A DNA stretch of 55,402 nucleotides from Gemmatimonadaceae bacterium (GCA_025929535.1 JAICLZ010000023.1:1-55402), one strand, 5' to 3'; shown: positions 8,989 through 18,600, numbered from the stretch's first letter. A program made the numbers and translations. The notes: generated from the letters alone by a model not told the origin.

Positions 8989-11900
8989 CTAGCTCGCTTC
9001 CGCCACCGCGCGTGCCTGCTTCTCGAGCGCGTTCCACTCCGCCATCACACTGCGGTACGACGCACTCGCTCGCCGGCACGCTGCGATCTGGTTCGCGGTG
9101 GGCGCGATGTCTGCGCCCTGCATCGCCATCGCCGCTGCCATGAGCTCGTTGCTCACACTTTCGAGCGTCGGCCGGCCCTCCGCTTTTGCGATGCTCCGGC
9201 CACGCGGCGCATCGGCATCCGCACCCGACTTCGCTGGCGCCAGCGCATCCACCTTCGCGGCGAGCGCTGATGCATTCGCTCCGCGACCACTGTCCAGCCG
9301 CTCGCGAAGCGCGCGTGCGCGCGCGTACGCCGCGCGCGCCGCCGCGGCATTGTCGTACATCTCGGTCGAGAGGCTGGAGAGCTGCGCCAGTCCCGCCGCC
9401 GGCGTGGTGACGCGCGGGTCGAGGCGAAGGGTGAGCGGCTGCTCGTATCGCTTGCCGTGCGCCGTGAGACGAAGGGTGTACTTGCCCGGTGGTGCCCACG
9501 GCGCATCCTTCGCCGGGTAGGTGCGGTGCGGCACCGCGCCGTTCCCGCTCTCGTCCTCGCCAAGGTTCTCACGCTCGTTCGCGATGGGATCGTACCGCAG
9601 ATCCCACGCGACGCGATGCATTCCCGCCGAGGTCGGGAGCGCGAGAGTCGGCGCCGCCCAATAGAGCGGCAGATTACAGTCGGGCGCCTTCGGGTTCTGC
9701 TGGCACACGCGATTGTATGCCTCGGGATTGCGCGCCGGATCCGGGCTCAGCACGGAATCGTTGCTCGTGTACGTGCGCACCACTCGCCCCGCGGCATTCA
9801 CGATCTCGAGCTTCAGCGTGTCGTGCACCGCCGAGCCAACGTAGTAGTCGATGATCGCGCCGGGCATCGGATTTTCACCTGCCGGAAGCTCCGGCGGCCA
9901 CGGCGTGGGATCGTTCGTCGCGCCACGCACGCGCACGGCAATCGCGGGCTCGAGCAAATGGAGATCGTTCGCCGCGAGCACCGCGGCGTGCTGCCGCAGC
10001 GGCGTGATGTTGTCGAGAATCCAGAAGCCGCGGCCGTGCGTCGCCGCCACCAGGTCGGAGCAGAGGCAGGTGCTGTCGTCCTTCACCTGCAGATCGCGAA
10101 CGGAGATCGCGGGCATGTCGAGCTTGAGCGACTGCCAGTGATCGCCGTCGTCGTACGACACCCACACCTGCGCGTCGGTTGCCGCGTAGAGCAGCCCCTT
10201 CACGCGCGGATCCTCGCGGATCGAGTTCGTGACGGCGCCCGGCGCGATGCCTGTGTCGATCTCCGTCCAGCTCTTGCCGCCGTCGTGCGTGCGCCAGAGA
10301 TGCGGGCTCAGGTCATCGATGCGGAGCGTGTTCGCGGCCGCGTACGCGGTCCGATCATCGAAGTGGCCAGCCTCGATGTTGAAGATGCGCGTCCATGGCT
10401 TGATTTGCGGCGGAGTGACGTTGGTCCACGTCGCGCCACCGTTCGCGGTGGTCTGGATGGTGCCGTCATCGGTCCCCACCCAGAGCACGCCCATGCTGCG
10501 CGTCGATGGCGAGAGGGCGGTGATCGAACCCTGCGGCTGCACCTTCACGGTGCTCGCGTACTTGCCGGCGGTGGCGGGAATGGCCCAGCTCTGCCGCGTC
10601 AGATCGGGGCTGATGCGCGCCCACGTGTGCCCGCGATCGAGCGTCTTCCACACCGCGTTCGACGTGTAGTAGAGCACATCGTGATCGATCGGCGACCAGT
10701 GGATCGGCATCGTGCGCACGTTGCGATTGTATCTCGTGCCGCGCTGCACGGAATCGGGGCCGATGTACGTGATCTGTCCGGTCTTCCGGTTCCACAGCGA
10801 GACGTTCCGGCGCATGCTCCCGAACACCTTGTCGGGGTCCTTCGGATCCGGCGCCGCGATCCCGTACTCCTGGATGTCCACGGGATGCCAGTCGTGGAAG
10901 GTGATCTCGCCATCCATCGACCGGCTGTCGACGCAGGCCGAGCCCGAGTCCTGCTGGCCGCCGCACACGCGATACAGGAACGTCGCGTCCGTCGACACGT
11001 GATACATCGCGGCGGTGGACTGCGTGTACCAGTTGCTCCACGACACGCCGCGGTTCGACGAGACGACGGCGCCCTGGTCGGACACGACGAGCAGGATGTT
11101 CGGATCGTTCGGGTTGATCCACACCTTCTGGTAGTCGTCGCCACCCGGCGAGCCGCGCACGGGGGACCACGTCACGCCACCGTTCTCCGTGCGCCAGAAC
11201 ACGATCGACGCACTGTACACGACATTCTCGTTCTTCGGATCGACGGCCAGCGTGGCGAGATCGCCTCCGCCGATGCGCAGCAACGGCCGCGGGTCGGGCT
11301 TGTTGCTGCCGGCGGCGAGCGACCAGTGCTCGCCGGCATCCGTCGACTTGTACAGCCCGAGCTCCTCGTTCCGTCCTCGCGCCGCTGCTTCGGCCGATGG
11401 CGCACCCGCAACCATCGCATACACCAGCTTCGTGCTCGAGGGGGCGATCGCGATATTCGCCTCGAGCACGGTTGGAAGACCACCGCCGAGCTGCTTCCAG
11501 GTGCTCCCGCCATCGACGGACTTGAACAGGCCACCCGATGCGCCGCCGAAATCGTTTCCCTCGACGAAGCTCTCCTGCTGCTGCCAGAGTCCCGCGTACA
11601 CGATGTTCGGATCGCTCGGATCGATGCGCACGTCGTTTGCGCTCGTGTACGCATCCTTGTAGAGCACCTTCTGAAACGACTTGCCGCCATCCGTCGAGCG
11701 GAAGATTCCCCGTTCCTCGTTTGGCCCGTACGGGTGGCCCAGCGCGGCAACGAACAGCCTGTCCGGATTGTTCGGATCGACATCGATCATCGCGATCATC
11801 TGGCTGTCGCGCAGCCCCAGGTGCGTCCAGCTCTTCCCGGCATCCGTGGACTTGTAGACGCCGTTGCCCACGGCGAGATCCGGCCGGATGATTCCGGCGC

Positions 11901-12228
11901 CGCTGCCGACATAAATGACGTTCGGATTGGACGGCGCCACCGCGATCGCGCCGATCGAGCCCGTGGGCTGCCCGTCGAAGAGCGGCACCCACGTCGACCC
12001 GTAGTCGGTGGACCGCCAGACGCCGCCGTTGTCGAAGCCGGCGTAGAAGACGTTGGGCTGGCTGGGCACGCCCGCCAGCGCGCGTGCGCGGCCGGCGCGA
12101 ATGGGTCCGATCGAGCGCCAGTGCATGGCGGACGAAACGTCGGGGGACTGTGCGGCGAGAGGGCAGGCGGCTCCCGCGATGAGCACGGGCGCCGCAGCAG
12201 CGACGAGCCGGAAAGTGAGTGAGCGCAT
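8989..12228 (-). CDS. Sortilin/VPS10-like beta-propeller protein, exported
   Basis: A 1079-residue protein. ATG 12228 gives a signal peptide (MRSLTFRLVAAAAPVLIAGA, cleaved near LAAQ); the frame's upstream extension overlaps the divergent promoter region and is rejected. The N-terminal ~750 residues contain repeated BNR/Asp-box units such as FRSTDGGKSF, YKSTDAGKSWTHLG and WRTHDGGKSWTEID, which build two or more propellers. WILDNITPLRQ marks the usual transition to a C-terminal all-beta and coiled region. Proteins of this type are abundant in Gemmatimonadota and Acidobacteriota, where they are annotated as glycosyl hydrolases without proof. No catalytic residues can be assigned. Confidence 0.87.
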   Translation of the reverse strand: MRSLTFRLVAAAAPVLIAGAACPLAAQSPDVSSAMHWRSIGPIRAGRARALAGVPSQPNVFYAGFDNGGVWRSTDYGSTWVPLFDGQPTGSIGAIAVAPSNPNVIYVGSGAGIIRPDLAVGNGVYKSTDAGKSWTHLGLRDSQMIAMIDVDPNNPDRLFVAALGHPYGPNEERGIFRSTDGGKSFQKVLYKDAYTSANDVRIDPSDPNIVYAGLWQQQESFVEGNDFGGASGGLFKSVDGGSTWKQLGGGLPTVLEANIAIAPSSTKLVYAMVAGAPSAEAAARGRNEELGLYKSTDAGEHWSLAAGSNKPDPRPLLRIGGGDLATLAVDPKNENVVYSASIVFWRTENGGVTWSPVRGSPGGDDYQKVWINPNDPNILLVVSDQGAVVSSNRGVSWSNWYTQSTAAMYHVSTDATFLYRVCGGQQDSGSACVDSRSMDGEITFHDWHPVDIQEYGIAAPDPKDPDKVFGSMRRNVSLWNRKTGQITYIGPDSVQRGTRYNRNVRTMPIHWSPIDHDVLYYTSNAVWKTLDRGHTWARISPDLTRQSWAIPATAGKYASTVKVQPQGSITALSPSTRSMGVLWVGTDDGTIQTTANGGATWTNVTPPQIKPWTRIFNIEAGHFDDRTAYAAANTLRIDDLSPHLWRTHDGGKSWTEIDTGIAPGAVTNSIREDPRVKGLLYAATDAQVWVSYDDGDHWQSLKLDMPAISVRDLQVKDDSTCLCSDLVAATHGRGFWILDNITPLRQHAAVLAANDLHLLEPAIAVRVRGATNDPTPWPPELPAGENPMPGAIIDYYVGSAVHDTLKLEIVNAAGRVVRTYTSNDSVLSPDPARNPEAYNRVCQQNPKAPDCNLPLYWAAPTLALPTSAGMHRVAWDLRYDPIANERENLGEDESGNGAVPHRTYPAKDAPWAPPGKYTLRLTAHGKRYEQPLTLRLDPRVTTPAAGLAQLSSLSTEMYDNAAAARAAYARARALRERLDSGRGANASALAAKVDALAPAKSGADADAPRGRSIAKAEGRPTLESVSNELMAAAMAMQGADIAPTANQIAACRRASASYRSVMAEWNALEKQARAVAEAS

Positions 12229-12308
12229 GACACAACCTATCGCGGGTGTCGGGGGTTGGAAACGGTCCATCGGTGCAGCGGCACGCCTCCGATGACGCTC
12301 CCCTTGCG

Positions 12309-12344
12309 CTTCTACAAGTCCCGCGCTACACTCTCCTGTAGAAG
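12309..12344. promoter_or_regulatory. Probable PadR operator upstream of padR-ADOP
   Basis: CTTCTACA at 12309-12316 and TGTAGAAG at 12337-12344 are exact inverse copies, 20 bases apart. Inside them CTACA 12326-12330 and TGTAG 12337-12341 form a tighter pair with a 6-base spacer. TACA/TGTA half-sites are typical of PadR operators, and the site ends 15 bases before the padR start codon. Autorepression of the padR-permease pair is the natural inference. Confidence 0.6.
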
Positions 12345-12359
12345 CCAACAGGAAGCGAC

Positions 12360-12704
12360 ATGGCGGAGGCATTCGACGCAGCGAAGCTCGAGCTGCCACA
12401 GGGCACGCTCGATCTGCTCATCCTCAAGGCGCTGTCGCTCGAGCCGCAGCACGGGTGGGCGATCTCGGAGCGCATCCGCCAGGTCTCGGCCGCCGCGCTC
12501 CAGATTCCCCAGGGATCGCTCTACCCCGCGCTCCATCGCCTGGAACGGCGCGGCTGGATCAAGGCCAAATGGGGCGAGTCGGACAACAACCGGCGCGCGA
12601 AGTTCTACGAGCTCACGCGCACGGGCCGTCATCAGCTCGAGGCCGAGACCGATGCGTGGAGGCGACTCACGGTCGCGGTGCGACTCGTGCTCGACATGCG
12701 ATGA
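12360..12704 (+). CDS. PadR family transcriptional regulator
   Basis: A 114-residue PadR protein. LELPQGTLDLLILKALSLEP opens the winged helix, GWAISERI starts the recognition region, and QGSLYPALHRLERRGWIKAKW is the family signature. The last ~25 residues form the dimerisation helix. ATG 12360 follows CAGGAAG. Its TGA overlaps the ATG of the permease gene (ATGA, 12701-12704), so the two are translationally coupled. Small PadR proteins paired with ADOP permeases are thought to repress the transporter until a ligand binds. Confidence 0.93.
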   Translation: MAEAFDAAKLELPQGTLDLLILKALSLEPQHGWAISERIRQVSAAALQIPQGSLYPALHRLERRGWIKAKWGESDNNRRAKFYELTRTGRHQLEAETDAWRRLTVAVRLVLDMR

Positions 12705-15403
12705 GCGCCGCCGGCATGCTCACGGATCTCGCCAGCGATCTCCGCTTCCGCTGGCGCGCGCTGTTCCGGCGCGCAGAGGTCGAGCGCGAGCTGGACGACG
12801 AGCTCCGCTTCCATCTCGAGCGCGAGGCCGCGAAGCTCGAGCGCCTCGGACTGAGCGCAGCCGAAGCCGCGCGCCGAGCGCGTCTCGAGTTCGGGGGCGT
12901 GGATCGCGTGAAGGAGGAGACGCGCGATGCGCGCGGCGTGCGCGTGCTCGAGACGATACTGCGCGACCTGCGCTACGCGATCCGCGGACTGCGCGCGCGC
13001 CCGGGCGTCGCGCTCGCCGTGATCGCGACACTGGCGCTCGGCATCGGCGCCAACGCGGCGATGTTCGGCATCGTCGACCGGCTCGTGTTCCGGGCGCCTC
13101 CGCTCATGCGAGATCCTGCGCACGTCAATCGTGTCTATCTCCAATACTCATTCCGCGGGATGGAAATCACGAACGGCTCGATCGAATACCGCCGGTACCT
13201 CGATCTCTCCGCGTCGACCACTCTGTCGCAAAGCGCCGCGTACGCGCAGGCCGACCTCGCGATCGGCACAGGCCAGGATGCGCACGAAATGCCCGTGGAT
13301 GTCGTCAGTGCCTCCTTCTTCGATTTTTTCGACGCGCACCCGGTGATCGGACGCTTCTTCGATCGCGCCGCGGACAGCGCGCACTCGGGCGGCTCCGTCG
13401 TGGTGCTCGGCAATGCACTCTGGAAATCCCGTTACGGCGGCCGCCGAGATGTGTTGGGTCAGCAGCTGCAGGTTGGCTCCGTCAACGCAACCATCATTGG
13501 CGTTGCGCCCGCGGCGCTTGCCGGGAACAGCGGGACTCGGCCGGCGAGCGCCTTCATTCCGGTGACGGCATACGCGGAGTCCGAGCTACCGGAATACGAT
13601 AAGGATTACAGCTGGGGATGGTTGACGATGATCATCCGGCGAAAGCCGGGCCTTACGATCGAGAAGGCTTCCACCGATCTCACGAGATTGTATGCGCTCA
13701 GCTGGGAGAAGGAGCGCGCACTGGCGCCCGACCGCGGCCCGCTCTCACTCGCGAAGCCCAAGGCGATCGTCGCTCCCTTGCAGGCACTCAGGGGCCCGGA
13801 GACGGATCGCAGCACATCGATCCTTCTCTCGATCTGCGTCGTTGCTGCGATCGTCCTGCTCATCGCGTGCGCGAACGTGGCCAACCTGCTACTCAGTCGC
13901 GCCGTGAGTCGCAAACGTGAAATCGCCGTTCGTCTGGCATTAGGCGCCAGCCGACGTCATCTGATATCTCAGCTGCTCATCGAGAGCCTGACGCTCGCGT
14001 TCCTTGGCGCGTTGGCTGGCGTCCTGGTTGCCGAGGGCGGACAAGCCGTGTTGCGCGGTCTCTTGTTGCCGGGCAAATCGAGCATAGGCGTGCTCGATGA
14101 TCCGAGAACTCTTCTCTTCGCCTGTCTCGCGGCGCTACTGGCCGGCTTACTCACCGGCATCGTACCCGCCTTCCAGTCGGGCCGTGATGATCTCGTGACG
14201 GCGCTCAAGTCCGGCGTGCGTGAAGGAACGCGGCAGCGTTCGCGCACGCGAAGCGCTCTGCTCCTCGCGCAGGGCGCGCTGTCCGTATTCCTTCTCGTAG
14301 GCGCCGGACTGTTCGTGCGCAGCCTGCAGAACGTCGCTTCGATCCGACTCGGCTACGATGTGGACCCGCTGCTGTACGTGTCGACCGACATGCGTGGCGT
14401 GCATCTCGACAAGGAACGGGACATCGCACTCAAGGCGCGACTGGAGGAAGAGGCGCGAACGATTCCGGGCGTCGAGCGAGCTACCCAGGTGCTGACGATT
14501 CCGCTCCGGCAAATGCGAACCCAGGGGTTTTCCGTGCCGGGTATCGATTCTGCAAGCCATCTCGGGCAGTTCCTCATGCAAATGGGTACCGTCGACTTCT
14601 TCCGCACCATGGGCACGCGCATCCTTCGCGGCCGCGGCTTCGACTCGACGGACCGGCGCGAGTCACCCAGAAGCATCGTCGTGTCGGAAGGCATGGCGCA
14701 GAAACTCTGGCCCCGCGAGAACGCGCTCGGGAAATGCGTGAAGGTGGGCGGCGATACGATGCCCTGCGCGACCGTGATCGGAGTGGCCGAGAACATCAAG
14801 GCGAGCGATATCACCAGCGATGACGCGCTGCAATACTACTTGTCCATCGAACAGCAGCGTCCGGCGGGTGCCGCGCTCTTCGTACGTACACGAGGCCGCG
14901 CGGCTCAGCGGGCGGAGCAAATTCGAAAGCGTCTGCAGTCGCTGATGCCGGGGCCCTCGTACGTCACCGTCATGCCGATGCGGAACATCGTCGACGGTGC
15001 CCGCGACTCCTGGCGCATGGGCGCGGCCATGTTCCTCCTCTTCGGCCTCCTCGCGCTCGTGCTCGCCGCGATCGGCCTGTACAGCGTGATCGCCTACAAC
15101 GTCGCCCAGCGAACACACGAGCTCGGGCTCCGCATCGCGCTCGGTGCGCACGCACGCGAGGTGTTGCGCATGGTGCTCGGCGAAGGGCTGCGCTTCGGCC
15201 TGGCGGGGATCGGCATCGGCGCAGCGATTGCGCTCGCCGTCGGCCATTGGATGCAGCCGCTCCTGTACAGGGAGTCTGCGCACGATCCCCTCGTCTTCCT
15301 CACCGTCGGCGCGGTTCTGGCCATCGCTGCCATCGCTGCCAGCGCAATTCCGGCATCGCGCGCAACTCGCGTGGATCCGAGCATCGCGCTGCGAACGGAG
15401 TAG
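12701..15403 (+). CDS. ADOP-type ABC transporter permease (FtsX/MacB, duplicated)
   Basis: A 900-residue permease of the acidobacterial duplicated orphan permease group. Residues 1-85 form the cytoplasmic N-terminal region typical of PadR-linked members (RAEVERELDDELRFHLERE). Two MacB-type halves follow: LRDLRYAIRGLRARPG with a first membrane helix, a periplasmic domain and three helices near residues 380-500. The second unit ends ELGLRIALGAHAREVLRMVL and PASRATRVDPSIALRTE. No ATPase gene adjoins it, hence 'orphan'. Exported antibiotic, peptide or lipid substrates are inferred from MacB only. The central third looks less GC3-rich than the ends. Confidence 0.9.
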   Translation: MSAAGMLTDLASDLRFRWRALFRRAEVERELDDELRFHLEREAAKLERLGLSAAEAARRARLEFGGVDRVKEETRDARGVRVLETILRDLRYAIRGLRARPGVALAVIATLALGIGANAAMFGIVDRLVFRAPPLMRDPAHVNRVYLQYSFRGMEITNGSIEYRRYLDLSASTTLSQSAAYAQADLAIGTGQDAHEMPVDVVSASFFDFFDAHPVIGRFFDRAADSAHSGGSVVVLGNALWKSRYGGRRDVLGQQLQVGSVNATIIGVAPAALAGNSGTRPASAFIPVTAYAESELPEYDKDYSWGWLTMIIRRKPGLTIEKASTDLTRLYALSWEKERALAPDRGPLSLAKPKAIVAPLQALRGPETDRSTSILLSICVVAAIVLLIACANVANLLLSRAVSRKREIAVRLALGASRRHLISQLLIESLTLAFLGALAGVLVAEGGQAVLRGLLLPGKSSIGVLDDPRTLLFACLAALLAGLLTGIVPAFQSGRDDLVTALKSGVREGTRQRSRTRSALLLAQGALSVFLLVGAGLFVRSLQNVASIRLGYDVDPLLYVSTDMRGVHLDKERDIALKARLEEEARTIPGVERATQVLTIPLRQMRTQGFSVPGIDSASHLGQFLMQMGTVDFFRTMGTRILRGRGFDSTDRRESPRSIVVSEGMAQKLWPRENALGKCVKVGGDTMPCATVIGVAENIKASDITSDDALQYYLSIEQQRPAGAALFVRTRGRAAQRAEQIRKRLQSLMPGPSYVTVMPMRNIVDGARDSWRMGAAMFLLFGLLALVLAAIGLYSVIAYNVAQRTHELGLRIALGAHAREVLRMVLGEGLRFGLAGIGIGAAIALAVGHWMQPLLYRESAHDPLVFLTVGAVLAIAAIAASAIPASRATRVDPSIALRTE

Positions 15404-15434
15404 ACCAACTCCGCTCGTGCGCGATCGCCTGGCA

Positions 15435-15875
15435 CTACTCTCCGGCCTCCGGGAACCACATCGCGTTCGTCTGCAGATCCCAATCGATCATGCTGAGCGC
15501 GCTCGTCGATGTGATCGGCTGCGACACGATGCGCCGTCCGCCGGTGCGCTCCGCCACGATACGGAAGCTCGATCCGTGATAGATGTCCGTCGGCACCTTC
15601 AACACCCGATCCTTGTTCGGCGGAACATCCCCGAGCAGCCTCCGTGTTCCGTCCTGAGTGACGGCGTACACCGTCACATCGGAGGGCGGAGCCAGATCAT
15701 TCGTCAGGTGTACGATGATCTGCTGGTCTTCGCCGCGATGCGTATGGCCGGACGCGCACGCCCCGATTGCCGTGGCCGACAGCAGGGCCAGGGCGGCTCC
15801 CGCGACTGAGCGCCTCAACGCGCCGCTCGGCCGTACGCACGTTGCCAGGTCCCGCGCGGATACATTGCATCTCAT
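15435..15875 (-). CDS. Small lipoprotein of unknown function
   Basis: A 146-residue protein. ATG 15875 has a strong GGAGGT site five bases upstream, which decides the start over longer in-frame options. The N-terminus contains a basic stretch, the hydrophobic run VAGAALALLSATAIGAC and a lipobox Cys. The mature part is His-containing at first (SGHTHRGED), then reads as a compact beta domain (IIVHLTNDLAPPSDVTVYAV). This is a pattern seen in many unnamed lipoproteins. It is convergent with the ADOP gene and divergent from the SYLF gene. Confidence 0.65.
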   Translation of the reverse strand: MRCNVSARDLATCVRPSGALRRSVAGAALALLSATAIGACASGHTHRGEDQQIIVHLTNDLAPPSDVTVYAVTQDGTRRLLGDVPPNKDRVLKVPTDIYHGSSFRIVAERTGGRRIVSQPITSTSALSMIDWDLQTNAMWFPEAGE

Positions 15876-16055
15876 TCCGACCTCCGCAGTTGTGTTTGCA
15901 CCGGATGACGAATGCATGATCCCAGCCATCGCCATTGCGTGTCGAGGGTGAACGACGCTCAGTCCGGCGGCTGGAACGACCATTGCGCCAGCTTTACGAG
16001 CTCCACCACCTCATGTCGTTGAACCGGCTGGCAAGTGCTCATTCACGAGGCCTTC

Positions 16056-16799
16056 ATGAACAGATCTTCTTTGCGCATTGCGAGCGTGCTCGCCGCCATC
16101 GCGCTCGCATCGCAGCTCGCTACCACCTCCGCTCGCGCGCAGGACAAGGGTGATGACAAGTTCAGCAAACGCGCACAGCGCGCGAGCGAGGTGCTGAGTG
16201 AGCTCGTGTCGGTGCCCGATCGCTCGCCGCCGAAATCCCTGCTCGATGCGGCGACGTGCATCGCGGTGGTACCCGGTGTCGTCCAGGCAGGGCTCGGCGT
16301 GGGCGGACGATTCGGCTTCGGCGTTGCGAGCTGCCGCACGGCGAACGGATGGAGCGCGCCGGTGTTCGTCGGCCTGAAGGGCGGAAGCTTCGGCTTCCAG
16401 ATCGGCGGACAGTCGGCCGATGTCGTGCTGGTGTTCGTGAACAAGGATGCGCAGCGGCTCGCGTCGTCGACCTTCGACATCGGTGCCGGCGCATCGGTTG
16501 CAGCGGGGCCGGTGGGCAGGAATGTGTCGGCGGAGACCGACTACAAGGCGAAAGCCGAGATCTACTCGTACTCGAAGACGAAGGGGCTCTTCGCCGGAAT
16601 CAGTCTGTCCGGAACGAAGTGGGAGAGCGACTACGACGCGAACAAGGCTGTGTACGGCGGATCGTCGGGGCTTCCGAACGGCGGCAACGCGAAGAGCGTC
16701 GCCGAGCTGTTGGCCACCAGTGGCGACTCTGCGCCACCGGATGTGCGCGTGTTCGTGGAGAGCCTGCGGAAGAACGTCGGCGACGGGAAGGAGCAGTAG
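16056..16799 (+). CDS. Exported SYLF (Ysc84-like) domain protein
   Basis: A 247-residue protein with a signal peptide (MNRSSLRIASVLAAIALASQ, then ARAQ). The mature part is a SYLF/Ysc84 domain: PPKSLLDAATCIAVVPGV, GGRFGFGVASCRT, GWSAPVFVGLKGGSFGFQIG, and the late KTKGLFAGISLSGTKWESD. SYLF domains bind phosphoinositides in eukaryotes. In bacteria the exported forms are unstudied and a lipid-binding role is inferred. The domain is complete. It is tail to tail with the MEDS kinase, one base apart. Confidence 0.88.
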   Translation: MNRSSLRIASVLAAIALASQLATTSARAQDKGDDKFSKRAQRASEVLSELVSVPDRSPPKSLLDAATCIAVVPGVVQAGLGVGGRFGFGVASCRTANGWSAPVFVGLKGGSFGFQIGGQSADVVLVFVNKDAQRLASSTFDIGAGASVAAGPVGRNVSAETDYKAKAEIYSYSKTKGLFAGISLSGTKWESDYDANKAVYGGSSGLPNGGNAKSVAELLATSGDSAPPDVRVFVESLRKNVGDGKEQ

Positions 16800-16800
16800 G

Positions 16801-18228
16801 CTACGCGAGAGGGAGCGTCAGAATGAACGCGGCCCCCTCTGCACGTTCGCGTGCCACGGTAAGGTCGCCGCCCATTCCACGTGCGAATTCGCGGCTGATG
16901 GTGAGGCCGAGCCCGATGCCGTCCCGCCTGCTGGAGAGCTTTGACGCGAGTTGAACGAAAGGCTCGAACACCGCATCGAGCCGCTCCGCCGGAATGCCGA
17001 TCCCGTTGTCGCAAATCTCGATTCTGGCCAGCGATGCGGCGTGCAGCGGTTCGGCGCTCACGGCGAGCGTTCCACCGGCGGGGGTGAACTTGATCGCATT
17101 GGTCAGCAGGTTGAGCAGGATCTGCTGAAGGCGCTCGCGATCGGCTCGCACGAGGAGCGGCGTTGCGGAATTCGACGCTGCTTCGCCGATCTCGCAGCGC
17201 AGCCGCGCCGATGCGAGGAGCGGCCCCACCAGCGCGACCATCGCGCGAATGACGGAGTACACGTCCACGCTTTCCAGCGAGTATTCCGCGCGACCGCTCT
17301 CGACGCGAACGAGGCTGAGCACGTCGTTGACGAGCGTGAGCAGGCGTCGCTGGCTGCGATCGATGCGGTTTAGCGCCTCGCGCTGCGCACTCGTCACTGG
17401 TCCGTGCAGCCCCATCTCGAGCAGCTGCGTGTGACCGGCGATCGCGTTGAGCGGCGTGCGAAGCTCGTGGCTCATGACCGCGAGAAACTGGTTCTTGGCG
17501 AGGCTCGCCGACTCGGCCTCGGCCCGCGCGGCGCGCTCGGCCACGAGCGCGCGCTGCTGCTCGCCGAGTGCCTTGCGAAGCTCGACCTCGAGCGCCACGC
17601 GCTGCGCCGCTTCGTGCTCGAGCGCCTGCGCGCGCTGCTGCAGCCGCGCGATCTCGAGAAGTCGTTCGGACTCGCCGGAGCGGAGGTAGCTCTCCGCGGG
17701 TGCGACGTGCGAGTGCTGCCCGCAGATCTCCTCGAAGTGCTCCGCATCCGCCGAGTGCGCGAAGTTGGGCATCGCGTATGCGCAGAGCAGCTCGATCTTC
17801 CACTTGGCGCCCATCTCGTTCCAGAGCGTCTCGAGCTCCAGTGCGGCGCTGTGATTCCCGCGCAGCCAGAGCAGGTTGACCATCTCGCCGAATGCGCGAA
17901 TGGGTAGTTGCGGGTCGTGCGACATCTCCGCGAACACCGGCTCCATGACTTCGCGAAAGAGCGACTCTTCGACGGAATCGCCGATCATGAAAGACGCGAG
18001 AACGCTGTCGGCGTCGAGCATCCGCAGCTGGTTGCCGCCGCGCGCGCGGGGAACGTCGACGCCGCGCTTCGTCAGGGCCCGTGCGAGCGCAATGCGGTGT
18101 CGCTGGGTTGCGATCGCGACGCAGCGCTGCCGGGAGCGGAGACCGCTGGCGAAGTGATCACCCAGGGCAGATACAAGAAAGCTGTCGCGCTCGTAGAACT
18201 GGACGTCGTGCCTGAACTGGTTGGACAA
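16801..18228 (-). CDS. MEDS-domain sensor histidine kinase
   Basis: A 475-residue soluble kinase. Residues 1-160 are a MEDS sensory domain (HDVQFYERDSFLVSALGDHF; SVEESLFREVMEPV). A coiled coil spans about 186-245, the HisKA box has phospho-acceptor His254 in SHELRTPLNAI, and the ATPase has ICDNGIGIP and RRDGIGLGLTISRE. MEDS domains resemble RecA-like folds and occur in methylotroph and other sensors. The only start in register with the domain is TTG 18228. No response regulator adjoins it, so its partner lies elsewhere. The 58-residue gene upstream is probably co-transcribed. Confidence 0.9.
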   Translation of the reverse strand: MSNQFRHDVQFYERDSFLVSALGDHFASGLRSRQRCVAIATQRHRIALARALTKRGVDVPRARGGNQLRMLDADSVLASFMIGDSVEESLFREVMEPVFAEMSHDPQLPIRAFGEMVNLLWLRGNHSAALELETLWNEMGAKWKIELLCAYAMPNFAHSADAEHFEEICGQHSHVAPAESYLRSGESERLLEIARLQQRAQALEHEAAQRVALEVELRKALGEQQRALVAERAARAEAESASLAKNQFLAVMSHELRTPLNAIAGHTQLLEMGLHGPVTSAQREALNRIDRSQRRLLTLVNDVLSLVRVESGRAEYSLESVDVYSVIRAMVALVGPLLASARLRCEIGEAASNSATPLLVRADRERLQQILLNLLTNAIKFTPAGGTLAVSAEPLHAASLARIEICDNGIGIPAERLDAVFEPFVQLASKLSSRRDGIGLGLTISREFARGMGGDLTVARERAEGAAFILTLPLA

Positions 18229-18281
18229 TGCCCGTTACCCGACTGAGCCGGAGAGCATACTCGCCGTTGCAAGAATCACTC

Positions 18282-18458
18282 TCAGGGCCCCTCCACGGCA
18301 GTGTTCAGCGGGTTGCGTGCATACTTGAGCTCTATCGAGGCGATCTGATGGACGAGCTCCGCGAAGTCGCGCTCGGAGAAGTGCGCGCAGGCGGGGCGCA
18401 GGCGCGACGCGATGTCGGCCTTTAGCAGTTCCAGGTCGGGAACCTCCTCGTGATGCAT
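18282..18458 (-). CDS. 58-residue protein of unknown function upstream of the MEDS kinase
   Basis: ATG 18458 to TGA 18282-18284 encodes a 58-residue acidic-to-neutral helical protein. It begins MHHEEVPDLELLKADIASRL and contains FSERDFAELVHQIASIELKYA. Nearly every third codon position is G or C, as in neighbouring genes, and the reading lies in a gap that otherwise holds no gene. It ends 53 bases before the kinase start on the same strand. There is no signal peptide or membrane segment. I recognise no family. No clear ribosome-binding site precedes the ATG, which lowers confidence. Confidence 0.6.
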   Translation of the reverse strand: MHHEEVPDLELLKADIASRLRPACAHFSERDFAELVHQIASIELKYARNPLNTAVEGP

Positions 18459-18600
18459 CGAAACGGCCTGCCGCAGCTGACGGGTTGAGAGATGTATCCG
18501 GGGCGCTCAATGTACACTCGCCATCGCTGGTTGCGCCAACTGTTTCCCGAAAATCCCGCGACCGACAGAGTGTTCGAAAATGGGACGCATTTTCTCGATT

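Noticed and set aside
9457-12222. Open frame of 921 codons on the plus strand
   Set aside because: Antisense to the VPS10-like propeller gene. It is rich in Arg and Ala with no domain, the usual mirror of a high-GC gene.
16035-16055. Upstream extension of the SYLF gene
   Set aside because: The longer start would add residues before a well-formed signal peptide that begins at ATG 16056.
18282-18458. Toxin-antitoxin reading of the 58-residue gene
   Set aside because: There is no small partner gene on the same strand and no toxin or antitoxin motif; the neighbour is a sensor kinase.
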